Position numbers and translations under genes: made by a program. A stretch of DNA of 64,000 nt from Chitinophaga niabensis (GTDB lineage Bacteria > Bacteroidota > Bacteroidia > Chitinophagales > Chitinophagaceae): positions 6,267,001-6,331,000 of the forward strand of contig NZ_CP154260.1 in assembly GCF_039545795.1 (NCBI RefSeq), given 5' to 3'. The notes beneath the pieces were generated by a model. It did no database searches and was not told where the DNA came from. It saw nothing but the letters and a program-made list of their open reading frames with translations. Of the stretch, positions 43,935 through 52,747 are shown piece after piece. The first letter of the stretch is position 1; the number at the start of each line of letters is the position of its first letter.

Positions 43935-45173
43935 CTACCGGTTCAACAACAATTTAAAATAAAAAGATGGTCTGGTAAGCTTTTTTCTTAAATCTACCTC
44001 ATAGAACATGCTGGAGATCACATCCCTTAATTGCTTGTTTTTCACCCCCATTTTAAACAGCCAGTTGAAGAGCCGCGGGTATTTCACCAGGCGCTGCAAT
44101 TTGTAGCTAAGGCTCAGTTCCGGCCACAGCACCCGATAAACACGTTCATCGTAGGCTACCATTGCTTCGGCGGAATAGTTATCTGCTTTCAGGCAGGCAG
44201 CAGCCTGTTGGGCTGCAATAACCCCCGTACAGATAGCATTACCGATCCCTTCACCTGTAAACGGATCTATAATAAAAGCCGCATCCCCCACCAGCATATA
44301 ACGGTTGCCGGAGATCACGCGTTTTTTGGAACCTAAGGGAAGGCCATATCCATCCAGAGTGCTTGTCATTTCTGCATCGCGGAAACGTTCTGCAAAGATC
44401 GGATCCTGTTTCAGGGTATCGGTGAGCAGTGTTTTGAGGTTCACTTTCCTGTCACGCACTGCATCGCTCAACATATCCATCCCTACATTGGCTTCTCCGT
44501 TTGGTAATGGGAAGATCCAGAGGTAACCGGGCAGGAGGTTCTTCAGGAAATGCAGTTCAATAAAACTATCCTCATGCATGCCTTTTACACCTTTATAGTA
44601 TGCACGGATGCCCGCTGCATAATACTTTGGTTCCATTTTGATCTGTGCTACCTCTCTCGTGAAAGAAGAATGTGCGCCATTGGCTATGATCAGGAGTTTT
44701 GCCTTTACCTGGAACTGGCCGGAGGCATCTGAAACCAGGTAGCCGTCTTCTTCCTGCGTATATTTATCTACTGCAGTGCCTTCAAATAACTGAACGTTCG
44801 GGCTGCGTTTCAATTCATCCACCATAAAATTATCAAAGTGGATGCGTTTGCAAACGAAGCCGATAGGGGATTCTGCGGTTTTGTTATAATCAGGTTTGTA
44901 AGGCACGTCCATACTCTGGCGGCTGGGAGAAACAAACGTAACGCCCCAGCTGTTCTCTTTTTCCACCAGCTGCTGCAATCTTTGGGCAATGCCTTTGTCG
45001 ATCTTTTCAAGCCAGGATAATACTTTTCCACTAAGCCCATCGCCGCAAACTTTATCGCGGGGGAAAACGGCTTTATCAACAACAACGCAGGAAATGCCTA
45101 ACCTGTCTAATTGCAGCGCAGCAGTTGCCCCGCCGGGGCCTGCACCTATAATACATACTGAAGTGGTGATCAT
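43935..45173 (-). CDS. Geranylgeranyl-reductase-like FAD oxidoreductase
   Basis: The 412-residue protein starts VCIIGAGPGGATAALQLDRLG, the FAD GxGxxG motif (Gly10, Gly12, Gly15), followed by DKVCGDGLSG, the CxxG segment of geranylgeranyl-reductase-type flavoproteins, and a middle MLVGDAAFIIDPFTGEGIGNAICTG, the second FAD motif of the family. It may reduce an isoprenoid or lipid, or act as a monooxygenase-like tailoring enzyme. First gene of a three-gene run with DUF2891 and DUF3857. Confidence 0.88.
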   Translation of the reverse strand: MITTSVCIIGAGPGGATAALQLDRLGISCVVVDKAVFPRDKVCGDGLSGKVLSWLEKIDKGIAQRLQQLVEKENSWGVTFVSPSRQSMDVPYKPDYNKTAESPIGFVCKRIHFDNFMVDELKRSPNVQLFEGTAVDKYTQEEDGYLVSDASGQFQVKAKLLIIANGAHSSFTREVAQIKMEPKYYAAGIRAYYKGVKGMHEDSFIELHFLKNLLPGYLWIFPLPNGEANVGMDMLSDAVRDRKVNLKTLLTDTLKQDPIFAERFRDAEMTSTLDGYGLPLGSKKRVISGNRYMLVGDAAFIIDPFTGEGIGNAICTGVIAAQQAAACLKADNYSAEAMVAYDERVYRVLWPELSLSYKLQRLVKYPRLFNWLFKMGVKNKQLRDVISSMFYEVDLRKKLTRPSFYFKLLLNR

Positions 45174-45232
45174 AAGCTATTATTCCGAATAGAGGGCCAA
45201 GATACGTATTCTGGCTCCGCGGAGGAAATATA

Positions 45233-45240
45233 TATCTTTG
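45233..45240 (+). promoter_or_regulatory. -7 promoter box for the YbaB gene
   Basis: TATCTTTG matches TAnnTTTG exactly, 17 bp before the ATG at 45257. Confidence 0.45.
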
Positions 45241-45256
45241 CCTAAAACAGGAAAAT

Positions 45257-45571
45257 ATGTTCGGAGATCTGTTCGGAAAGCTGCAGGAAGCGCAGCAGAA
45301 AATGGCTGACAGTAAAGAACGCCTTAAACACATTTCAGTGGAAGGCGAAGCTGGTAACGGAGCTGTAAAGGTGGTTGTGTCCGGCAACCGGGAAGTGCAA
45401 AGCCTGGAAATTGAGCCGGGACTTTTGGTGGCGGAGCGCAAGGAGGAGTTGGAAGACCTGCTGATCACAGCTCTCAACCGTGCCTTGAAGAATGCGGAGA
45501 ATGCATGGGAAACAGAAATGAAAGGTGTGGCAGGTGGAATGCTGGGAGGTATGGGATTACCGGGGATGTAG
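45257..45571 (+). CDS. YbaB/EbfC family nucleoid-associated protein
   Basis: A 104-residue protein with FGDLFGKLQEAQQKMADSKERL as its first helix, the VEGEAGNGAVKVVVSGNREVQSLEIEP core and a second helix ending in a methionine/glycine tail (GGMLGGMGLPGM), all typical of YbaB/EbfC. The family forms dimers that bind DNA. The usual dnaX-recR neighbours are not present; it is transcribed alone, convergent with typA. Confidence 0.93.
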   Translation: MFGDLFGKLQEAQQKMADSKERLKHISVEGEAGNGAVKVVVSGNREVQSLEIEPGLLVAERKEELEDLLITALNRALKNAENAWETEMKGVAGGMLGGMGLPGM

Positions 45572-45584
45572 CAGAACGTACAAT

Positions 45585-45614
45585 AAAAAAAGCCGGGCAG
45601 ATCCTGCCCGGCTT
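45585..45614. terminator. Terminator between ybaB and typA
   Basis: AAGCCGGGCAG and CTGCCCGGCTT form an 11-bp perfect stem with a three-base loop; on the minus strand a long T run follows, for typA. Confidence 0.88.
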
Positions 45615-45639
45615 ATATATCCTTTTTGTCTTTAGCTTC

Positions 45640-47454
45640 TTATCCTACCTCTTCGGTCTTCAGCATTTTTTGATACTTCTTCCTTTCTTCTTCGTCGAGG
45701 ATCGTTTTACGCATACGGATATGATTTGGCGTAACTTCAATACACTCGTCCTGTTGAATGTATTCCATACATTCTTCCAGGGTCATCAATATCTTCGGAG
45801 CAATGTTAGCAGCACCATCCGTACCACTTGCACGCATATTCGTCAGTTTCTTTCCTTCGTTAGGGTTTACCACCAGGTCACCAGGTTTGTTGGTTTCACC
45901 GATGATCATGCCTTTGTAAACTTCTTCTCCCGGATCAACGAAGAATGAACCCCTGTCCTGCAGTTTATCCAGGGAGTAACCGGTAGTGGTACCAGCTTCT
46001 TTAGCTACCAGTACACCATTGTTACGGCCAGGAATTGGTCCTTTCCATGGTTTGTATTCATTGAAACGGTGGGCCATTACAGCTTCACCTGCAGTGTTGG
46101 TGAGCATTTGCGTACGCAAACCGATCAGACCGCGGGAAGGGATCTCAAATTCCAAATGCTGCATATCACCTTTGGTTTCCATGATCAGCATTTCACCTTT
46201 ACGGCGGGTAACGAGGTCAATTACTTTAGAAGCAAATTCCTGCGGAACGTCTACTACCAGTGTTTCAAATGGTTCAGAACGTTTGCCGTCAATGATCTTC
46301 ACAATTACCTGTGGTTGACCCACTGTTAATTCATAACCTTCACGGCGCATGGTTTCTACCAGTACACCTAAGTGAAGGATACCACGTCCGTAAACGAGGA
46401 AGCTATCAGCAGCATCTGTATCCATTACACGCAGCGCCAGGTTCTTCTCTGTTTCTTTCATCAAACGGTCACGCAGGTGACGGGAGGTCACGAACTTACC
46501 ATCTTTACCAAAGAAAGGAGAGTTGTTGATGCTGAACGTCATGTTCATGGTAGGCTCATCCACATAAGTGATAGGCAGTGCTTCCGGATTTTCGAAATCA
46601 GCTACTGTATCACCAATACCAAAATCTTCAAGACCAACCAGCGCACAGATATCACCAGGGTATACTTCCGTTACCTTCTTTTTACCAAGTGCTTCGAAAA
46701 TATATAATTCGCGAACGCGGGATTTTTTAATAGTACCATCTGCCTGTACCAGGGAGATAGGTTGGTTTTCCACCAGTTTACCACGGGTTACTTTTCCGAT
46801 GGCGATACGGCCAAGGAAAGTAGAGTAATCCAGGGAAGTGATCTGCATTTGCAGGGTACCTTCTGCTATTTTAGGTTGCGGAACGTGTTCCAGGATACCA
46901 TCCAGCAGGGGCAGGATATCTTCACGTGGCGTCAATGAATCATTGAACCAGCCATTTTTACCTGAACCGTAGTAGGTAGGGAAGTTCAATTGCTCTTCCG
47001 TTGCGTCCAGGTTAAAGAACAGTTCAAATACTGCGTCATGTACTTCGTCAGGACGGCAGTTAGGTTTATCTACCTTATTGATTACAACGATAGGTTTCAA
47101 ATTCAGATTGAGGGCTTTTTGCAGCACAAAACGTGTTTGCGGCATGGGTCCTTCAAATGCATCCACCAGCAGGATCACACCATCTGCCATTTTCAATACC
47201 CGTTCAACCTCTCCGCCAAAGTCGGCGTGGCCTGGGGTATCGATCACGTTGATCTTCACGTCCTTGTACATTACGGATACGTTCTTGGCTAAGATCGTGA
47301 TACCACGTTCCTTTTCCAGGTCGTTATTATCCATGATCAATTCTCCCGTTTCCTGGTTGGAACGGAATACGTTCGTAGAGTGGAGGATTTTATCCACCAG
47401 GGTAGTCTTACCGTGGTCTACGTGCGCGATAATGGCGATGTTTCTTAATTGCAT
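45640..47454 (-). CDS. typA: Translational GTPase TypA/BipA
   Basis: This 604-residue protein is a full-length translation-factor GTPase: NIAIIAHVDHGKTTLVDKIL (G1), ERGITI (G2), DTPGHADFGGEV (G3), NKVDKP (G4), then domain III and the TypA C-terminal domain (GREDILPLLDGILEHVPQP, ITPNHIRMRK-like tail VTPNHIRMR). Length and motifs fit TypA rather than EF-G or LepA. It acts in ribosome assembly and stress or low-temperature growth. It has its own promoter and terminator. Confidence 0.97.
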   Translation of the reverse strand: MQLRNIAIIAHVDHGKTTLVDKILHSTNVFRSNQETGELIMDNNDLEKERGITILAKNVSVMYKDVKINVIDTPGHADFGGEVERVLKMADGVILLVDAFEGPMPQTRFVLQKALNLNLKPIVVINKVDKPNCRPDEVHDAVFELFFNLDATEEQLNFPTYYGSGKNGWFNDSLTPREDILPLLDGILEHVPQPKIAEGTLQMQITSLDYSTFLGRIAIGKVTRGKLVENQPISLVQADGTIKKSRVRELYIFEALGKKKVTEVYPGDICALVGLEDFGIGDTVADFENPEALPITYVDEPTMNMTFSINNSPFFGKDGKFVTSRHLRDRLMKETEKNLALRVMDTDAADSFLVYGRGILHLGVLVETMRREGYELTVGQPQVIVKIIDGKRSEPFETLVVDVPQEFASKVIDLVTRRKGEMLIMETKGDMQHLEFEIPSRGLIGLRTQMLTNTAGEAVMAHRFNEYKPWKGPIPGRNNGVLVAKEAGTTTGYSLDKLQDRGSFFVDPGEEVYKGMIIGETNKPGDLVVNPNEGKKLTNMRASGTDGAANIAPKILMTLEECMEYIQQDECIEVTPNHIRMRKTILDEEERKKYQKMLKTEEVG

Positions 47455-47529
47455 GAGAATGAATTATTTAGCTGCCTAAAAAGTTCTTTCGAACTTCCTT
47501 TTTTCACAGGCAACTCCTAAATGAAGGCG

Positions 47530-47537
47530 CAAAGGTA
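47530..47537 (-). promoter_or_regulatory. -7 promoter box for typA
   Basis: TACCTTTG on the minus strand, an exact TAnnTTTG match, leaves a leader of about 70 nt before the ATG. Confidence 0.45.
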
Positions 47538-47657
47538 CGAATAATACGTGGTATTTGGAGTAGGGTACTCTTAAATAACTGTGAAATAACAGAATGCAGA
47601 CATTCTGCACGGGCATCATATTTGCACTGCTTCCTTTACATTCATAATCAACAATTT

Positions 47658-48644
47658 ATGCGGAAAATCAGCAGTTTCTTGATCCTGTTTTTTATAACAG
47701 TGAATATAAATGCGCAGGAAGTAAAAGCGTATGATGCAGAACTCAGCACCTACATCTATCCTTATCCTGTTCACTTCTTTTACCTTTCAAGTCAGGGCCA
47801 GCGGCTTAAAATGGCCTATATGGATGTGAAGCCTTCCAAAGCAAACGGCAGAACAGTGGTATTGCTGCACGGCAAAAATTTCTGTGGCGCTTATTGGGAT
47901 AGTACGGCTGCAGCCCTTACCCAAAAAGGGTTTCGGGTAATCGTACCGGATCAGGTAGGGTTTGGCAAATCTTCCAAACCGGCATCCCTGCAATATTCTT
48001 TTCAGTTACTGGCACAGAACACCAAAGCTCTGCTGGATTCGCTGAAGATCACAAAAGTGGCCGTGCTGGGCCATTCTATGGGCGGCATGCTGGCTGTGCG
48101 GTTCACATTAATGTATCCGGATATCACGGAAAAGCTGATCCTGGAGAATCCCATCGGGCTGGAAGACTGGAAAACAGCAGTACCTTATCAATCCATCGAT
48201 CAGTGGTATAAAGGAGAGCTGGCGCAGAATTATGAAAAGATCAAAAAGTACCAGCTGGATAATTACTACGCCGGGCAGTGGACACCTGCTTATGATAAAT
48301 GGGCACGCCTGCTGGCCGGCTGGACGGTACATCCGGATTATCCTAAGGTGGCCTGGAATGCAGCACTTACGTACGACATGATCTTTACACAACCGGTGTA
48401 TTATGAGTTTGAGCAGATCAAAGTACCCAGCTTACTGATCATCGGGCAGCGGGACAGAACGGCGCTGGGTAAAGCAAATGCGCCCGCCGCAGTAAAGGAT
48501 ACATTGGGAAATTATCCCGTTCTTGGAAGAAGGGCTGCGGGGAGGATACCTTCAGCTAAACTCGTGGAGCTGGAAGGGATAGGGCATTTGCCGCATATTG
48601 AAAGTTTCGGGCAATTCAGGAAAGCCTTACTTGAATTCCTCTAA
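47658..48644 (+). CDS. Secreted alpha/beta hydrolase
   Basis: The ATG at 47658 (not a TTG at 47622) gives 328 residues with a signal peptide (cut near NINAQ). The hydrolase core has LLHGKNFCGAYWD, the nucleophile elbow GHSMGG and GIGHLPH with the histidine. Substrate unknown; the group includes esterases and haloalkane-type hydrolases. Its stop end overlaps the patatin gene on the other strand by 18 bp. Confidence 0.87.
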   Translation: MRKISSFLILFFITVNINAQEVKAYDAELSTYIYPYPVHFFYLSSQGQRLKMAYMDVKPSKANGRTVVLLHGKNFCGAYWDSTAAALTQKGFRVIVPDQVGFGKSSKPASLQYSFQLLAQNTKALLDSLKITKVAVLGHSMGGMLAVRFTLMYPDITEKLILENPIGLEDWKTAVPYQSIDQWYKGELAQNYEKIKKYQLDNYYAGQWTPAYDKWARLLAGWTVHPDYPKVAWNAALTYDMIFTQPVYYEFEQIKVPSLLIIGQRDRTALGKANAPAAVKDTLGNYPVLGRRAAGRIPSAKLVELEGIGHLPHIESFGQFRKALLEFL

Positions 48645-50864
48645 AGCCTCCTGCAATAACTGGAACGCCTGTATGTTACCCGGGTTTTCCAGGCCCCGTG
48701 CAATATCCTGCTTTTCACGTGGTGTGAGGTGTAAGCTAAGCGCAGCGGCCTTTTCAGCCTGTTGCGGAACATATTGGAAAATGAGGCGTTTGAACTTCCC
48801 GGGGAAATAACCCTCCATATAATTGATCAGGTGATCCTGGTGAAAATCCTGCATGCTCATCCAATGCGCCTGCATGGAAAAGAGCGGTTCAAAGATCAGG
48901 TCTCCCAGGTCTTTCTTTTGTTTGATGGGGCTTACATCGTTTTTACGTGTATCCCTTACCTGCATGAAGATTACGCCACTGGTATTTTCATTGATCCATT
49001 CCCGGAAGGTGTAGAGGAAACGAAGACTGGTTTCCTGCCCGAAATTATCCCTGATGCCGGCATCCATTACATCCACAATAGGGTTACTGGGCAGGAATAC
49101 ATTGGGTAATACATATGGGAATGTAGCGCTCATGCGGATGGCGCTGGTTACACGCAGATGTTCAGCATGCTGCAGGTTAAAGAATTGCCCGAAATCTACA
49201 CCATCAACATCCCGGATACTGCGGGTAGGATATTGATAATCTGCAGCGCAGAGATAACTTACCGGTTGCGGAGAAATAAAAAGGCGGCGCCCGTCTGCAT
49301 TGATGGTTGCGCACCAGATCATCATAGGGATCTTTGCTGTGAACTCTGCTTCCCGGTAGTCGGAAACCGTTTTATTCAACACATTGTCCGTATTAATGTT
49401 CAGCTGCATTTCGAATGCATAACCACGGTCTTTTGCGTAACGGTTTTTGCCAATGTAGAAATGCCTGAAAGGTGTGATGAAATCATTCACCGCAAAAGAG
49501 CTGAATACAGAGTTCAGCAGATCGCGGGAGATCCTGTCGCAATAAAGACTGTCGTATAGATCAGGGCCGTTCAGTTTGCCCATTTGTTCCCGGAGATATA
49601 ATTCCCGGAAATAAGTGGCGCCCATCATTCCTCCGGAGGCTCCCGTCATGAGCATGGTGTGTTTGAGTAGTTTTCCTTTCGTAAGACTGTCGTACCGCTG
49701 CAGTACATTCATGGTCCATGCAGCGGAACGGCTGCCGCCGCCGCTGGTATTGATCACGATGAACGGAGGTTTGGAGCCGGCGGGGAATTTGGCTTTCCAG
49801 TTTTCGAGTATCTGTAAGGTTTGTTTTTTATCTCCTTCGCTGCGGGAGGCTGTGAAAAAGTCCTGCAGGCTTTGCACACTATACAGCGGGCGTTTATCTT
49901 TCTCCATGTAATCCAGCCCGTATGCTTTGTTCCGGTTATCGATCCATTGATTTTTCACCATCCAGTTCATACCCAGGATAAGCCCGATCAGTATGGGAAT
50001 GGCCCATGTTTCCAGCAGATAAGCGTAAGCTCCGGCAACGCCGATCAGGAAAGCAAAGAAGATCATTACGCTGGCGCCGGCAGGTATACGGAAAGCGTTG
50101 TAGTCCATCAGGTAGGCCATGATCACGAGGAATACCAATGCCAGGCCTACTGTTATCATGGCAGCAAAATGGTGCTGCTTGAAGATGTTATCGAGATAGT
50201 GTTTATTATAGTGATCAACATTCCTGGCTCTGCGGACGCGCCAGGGGCTGGAGAAATAATTGATAACGGGTAATGCATTCTCATCTCTTTCCTGCGTAGG
50301 TTTTAAAACTGTTTTCAGGAAGTTGCGCGGGTTGCCGAATTTCTTGTATAAACGTCTGCCTATATTTTTATCTGCATTGAAGAAATAAAAGAAAGAGAAA
50401 AAGATAACAACCAGGAATCCGCAGATGAAACCTTCTGCCAGCAGCAGGACCTGTGGAACGGAATTCAGTTCCTGCCAGCGCTGGTATTGCCATCCGCGCC
50501 ATAGAAGATTAAACAGGAACGCACCGGGGATGATAGCATTGTTCAGGCAATAACGGAAAAAGGGTTGTGAGGTGGTGGCCAGGAATTTGAAACGGCCGCT
50601 ATGCAGGATAAAAGAGGTGATGTTCCAGCTCATTGTAAAGATGGCCGTAGCAACCCCCATCACAGTGGTGCTGTAAAAATTCACCTTCCCCATGTATTCC
50701 GGCGCCAGGTATAATGCATCCCCGCCAAACACTTTGGCGAAGCCTCCATTGATGGTGCTGAATAAAATGGCCCAGAAGATCAGCAGGACCTGGTACTTAC
50801 GGAAATGAAGCAGCAGGAGCTGAATAGGGAAAGAATAGAAGAATCTTAGCCAAAGTCTTTTCAC
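48627..50864 (-). CDS. Patatin-like phospholipase with N-terminal membrane domain
   Basis: Of 745 residues, the first about 300 are membrane helices (e.g. VLLIFWAILFSTING, AAMITVGLALVFLVIMAYL, AIPILIGLILGMNWM); the rest is a patatin-like domain with the oxyanion loop SGGGSRSA (residues 374-381), nucleophile GASGG (Ser410) and catalytic DAG (Asp601). The position between membrane and soluble domain suggests a lipase acting at the membrane face. The topology is like other large bacterial patatins, but here the soluble domain is C-terminal. Function in phospholipid turnover is inferred. Confidence 0.87.
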   Translation of the reverse strand: MKRLWLRFFYSFPIQLLLLHFRKYQVLLIFWAILFSTINGGFAKVFGGDALYLAPEYMGKVNFYSTTVMGVATAIFTMSWNITSFILHSGRFKFLATTSQPFFRYCLNNAIIPGAFLFNLLWRGWQYQRWQELNSVPQVLLLAEGFICGFLVVIFFSFFYFFNADKNIGRRLYKKFGNPRNFLKTVLKPTQERDENALPVINYFSSPWRVRRARNVDHYNKHYLDNIFKQHHFAAMITVGLALVFLVIMAYLMDYNAFRIPAGASVMIFFAFLIGVAGAYAYLLETWAIPILIGLILGMNWMVKNQWIDNRNKAYGLDYMEKDKRPLYSVQSLQDFFTASRSEGDKKQTLQILENWKAKFPAGSKPPFIVINTSGGGSRSAAWTMNVLQRYDSLTKGKLLKHTMLMTGASGGMMGATYFRELYLREQMGKLNGPDLYDSLYCDRISRDLLNSVFSSFAVNDFITPFRHFYIGKNRYAKDRGYAFEMQLNINTDNVLNKTVSDYREAEFTAKIPMMIWCATINADGRRLFISPQPVSYLCAADYQYPTRSIRDVDGVDFGQFFNLQHAEHLRVTSAIRMSATFPYVLPNVFLPSNPIVDVMDAGIRDNFGQETSLRFLYTFREWINENTSGVIFMQVRDTRKNDVSPIKQKKDLGDLIFEPLFSMQAHWMSMQDFHQDHLINYMEGYFPGKFKRLIFQYVPQQAEKAAALSLHLTPREKQDIARGLENPGNIQAFQLLQEALEEFK

Positions 50865-50974
50865 AGGTATAAATTACGAAGAAATAAAAAGCAAATTTAA
50901 AATTTACAAATTATTTAAATATGAAAGGCCATAAATAATAAATGAATGAGTGTGCCGTTGCAGCAAAAGAGGTT

Positions 50975-52003
50975 TTATTTCTTAGTTACAAACCTGGCCC
51001 AAACCAATACCATGAGCAGCGCCATACCGGTAAACTGATGTGCCAGTGCAAAACCGAGCGGAATTTTCACCTGGCTGTTTAAAACAGTGAGCACGCCCAA
51101 TAAAACCTGTGCGAGTACTACCAGTAATGCTATTGCGCGAACAGCATCCAGCTGGGAAAAAGGCCTGGCGCGGAAATACCACACTGCAATCAATATAGTG
51201 AGCAGGTAAGCAAGGCCACGGTGAATGAATTGGATGGTGATGGGATTGTGGGTGATATCTTCCAGGAATCCGCCTTGTGTGAACATGCCCAGGGGCCACC
51301 ACATACCATTGATCGTTGGCCAGGTGCTGGCAGACAATGCAGCATGGAGACCTGCCATGAAGGCACCATATATTAACTGAAGGGTGAGTAGTCCTAAGAT
51401 CCAGCCGGATAATTTACGGAGGGAAGGCGCTGAAACGAGATTTTTTTGCGGAATGCTGAGCTTCAGTGCGAACCAGAGTGTGTACCACAAGAGGCTCAGT
51501 GCGGCAATAAAGTGAATGGCTAAACGAATATGGCTAACGTACAGATCCTCATCATTTAATCCGCTCTGCACCATGATCCAGCCGATGGCTCCCTGCAGGC
51601 CTCCCAGGAGAAATAAAATGATCATGGGAACGATCATGCTTTTATCGATCTTCTTCTTTATAATAAAATAAATGAAGGGAATAAAAAACACGATACCTAT
51701 CAGGCGGCCCCAGTTGCGATGCAACCATTCCCAAAAATAAATGCCTTTAAAATCGGATAAGGTAAAATGACTATTAATATATTTTGCCTGACCGATCTCC
51801 TGGTATTTGGCAAAAGCAGCCTGCCAGGCTTCTTCATTCATTGGCGGGATTGCGCCCAGTATGGGTTTCCATTCCGTGATAGAAAGTCCTGAACCTGTCA
51901 AACGGGTAATGCCTCCCAGGAGTACCTGCACGATGATCATAAAAACTCCCGTGAAAAGCCAGATTATTATAGCTTTATTCTGCTTATTTTGCTGCATATC
52001 CAT
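50975..52003 (-). CDS. ctaA: Heme A synthase (COX15/CtaA family)
   Basis: Taking the ATG at 52003 gives 342 residues (MDMQQNKQNKAII); ATG 51997 is also possible, while the longer frame from 52108 runs into the rnhB start region. Eight hydrophobic helices and family motifs are present: GGITRLTGSGLSITEWKPILG, FWEWLHRNWGRLIG with heme-ligand histidine, HIRLAIHFIAALSLLWYT, FIHRGLAYLLT and LAHQFTGMALLM. It converts heme O to heme A for cytochrome oxidase in the inner membrane; other cox genes are not in the window. Confidence 0.92.
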   Translation of the reverse strand: MDMQQNKQNKAIIIWLFTGVFMIIVQVLLGGITRLTGSGLSITEWKPILGAIPPMNEEAWQAAFAKYQEIGQAKYINSHFTLSDFKGIYFWEWLHRNWGRLIGIVFFIPFIYFIIKKKIDKSMIVPMIILFLLGGLQGAIGWIMVQSGLNDEDLYVSHIRLAIHFIAALSLLWYTLWFALKLSIPQKNLVSAPSLRKLSGWILGLLTLQLIYGAFMAGLHAALSASTWPTINGMWWPLGMFTQGGFLEDITHNPITIQFIHRGLAYLLTILIAVWYFRARPFSQLDAVRAIALLVVLAQVLLGVLTVLNSQVKIPLGFALAHQFTGMALLMVLVWARFVTKK

Positions 52004-52011
52004 AAACGTAG

Positions 52012-52019
52012 CAAAATTA
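52012..52019 (-). promoter_or_regulatory. -7 promoter box for ctaA
   Basis: TAATTTTG on the minus strand matches TAnnTTTG exactly and ends 8 nt before the ATG at 52003, so the transcript may be leaderless or have a tiny leader, as at 3620. Confidence 0.45.
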
Positions 52020-52038
52020 GGGTTAATCCGCCGCCACA

Positions 52039-52071
52039 TGGAATGATTTTTATCAATTTTGGAATGATTTT
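52039..52071. repeat. Direct repeat pair in the ctaA-rnhB divergent gap
   Basis: TGGAATGATTTT occurs at 52039-52050 and again at 52060-52071, 21 bp apart, that is two helical turns. A pair of identical half-sites on one face of the DNA in a divergent promoter gap could be a regulator site. Confidence 0.5.
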
Positions 52072-52121
52072 GCAGTAGCGCGACTGATTTAGTAATTTTA
52101 TCGCCCATAAAATAAGTTAAC

Positions 52122-52733
52122 TTGTTATTGCCATTTTACCAGGAAACGCTTACGGAAGCCGGTTGCGATGAAGCCGGAAGGGGCTGCCTCGCAGGTCCTG
52201 TATTTGCGGCGGCAGTAATATTGCCACGGGATTTTCGTCATCCTTTGCTGAATGATTCCAAACAGCTTAAGGAGAGTCAGCGGGATGAATTGAGAGTAGT
52301 GATCGAACAGAAGGCAATAGCGTATGCGGTGGCCAGTATCGATAATGAGGAAATTGACAGGATAAATATCCTGAAAGCCTCTTTCAAAGCGATGCACGAG
52401 GCATTGGCACGATTATTGATTCAGCCCCAGATGTTACTCATTGACGGTAATCGTTTCAATCCCTATGGCAATATCCCGCATACCTGCGTAATTCAGGGAG
52501 ACGGAATTTATGCTTCGATAGCGGCGGCATCCATCCTGGCAAAGACCTACCGGGATGAATATATGCATCAGCTGCATGAACAGTTCCCGCAATACGGCTG
52601 GAAGGAAAACAAAGGTTATCCAACCAGGTATCACCGGGATGCCATCCGCGCACATGGCGACACGCCCTATCACCGCAGGACGTTTCGTTTGTTACCGGAT
52701 CAGTTAAGTTTGGATGGGGAGGAAAAGTGGTAA
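52122..52733 (+). CDS. rnhB: Ribonuclease HII (TTG start)
   Basis: The 203-residue protein starts at a TTG ([19 protein letters not shown]), because no ATG lies between the promoter region and the first motif. Catalytic acids are present in GCDEAGRG (Asp-Glu), LLIDGNRF (Asp) and YRDEYM (Asp), with GSG-like [15 protein letters not shown]. It removes RNA from DNA, including single ribonucleotides. It shares the divergent gap with ctaA and is followed 14 bp later by rpoN. Confidence 0.93.
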   Translation: MLLPFYQETLTEAGCDEAGRGCLAGPVFAAAVILPRDFRHPLLNDSKQLKESQRDELRVVIEQKAIAYAVASIDNEEIDRINILKASFKAMHEALARLLIQPQMLLIDGNRFNPYGNIPHTCVIQGDGIYASIAAASILAKTYRDEYMHQLHEQFPQYGWKENKGYPTRYHRDAIRAHGDTPYHRRTFRLLPDQLSLDGEEKW

Positions 52734-52747
52734 AATAGGATAGAGCC

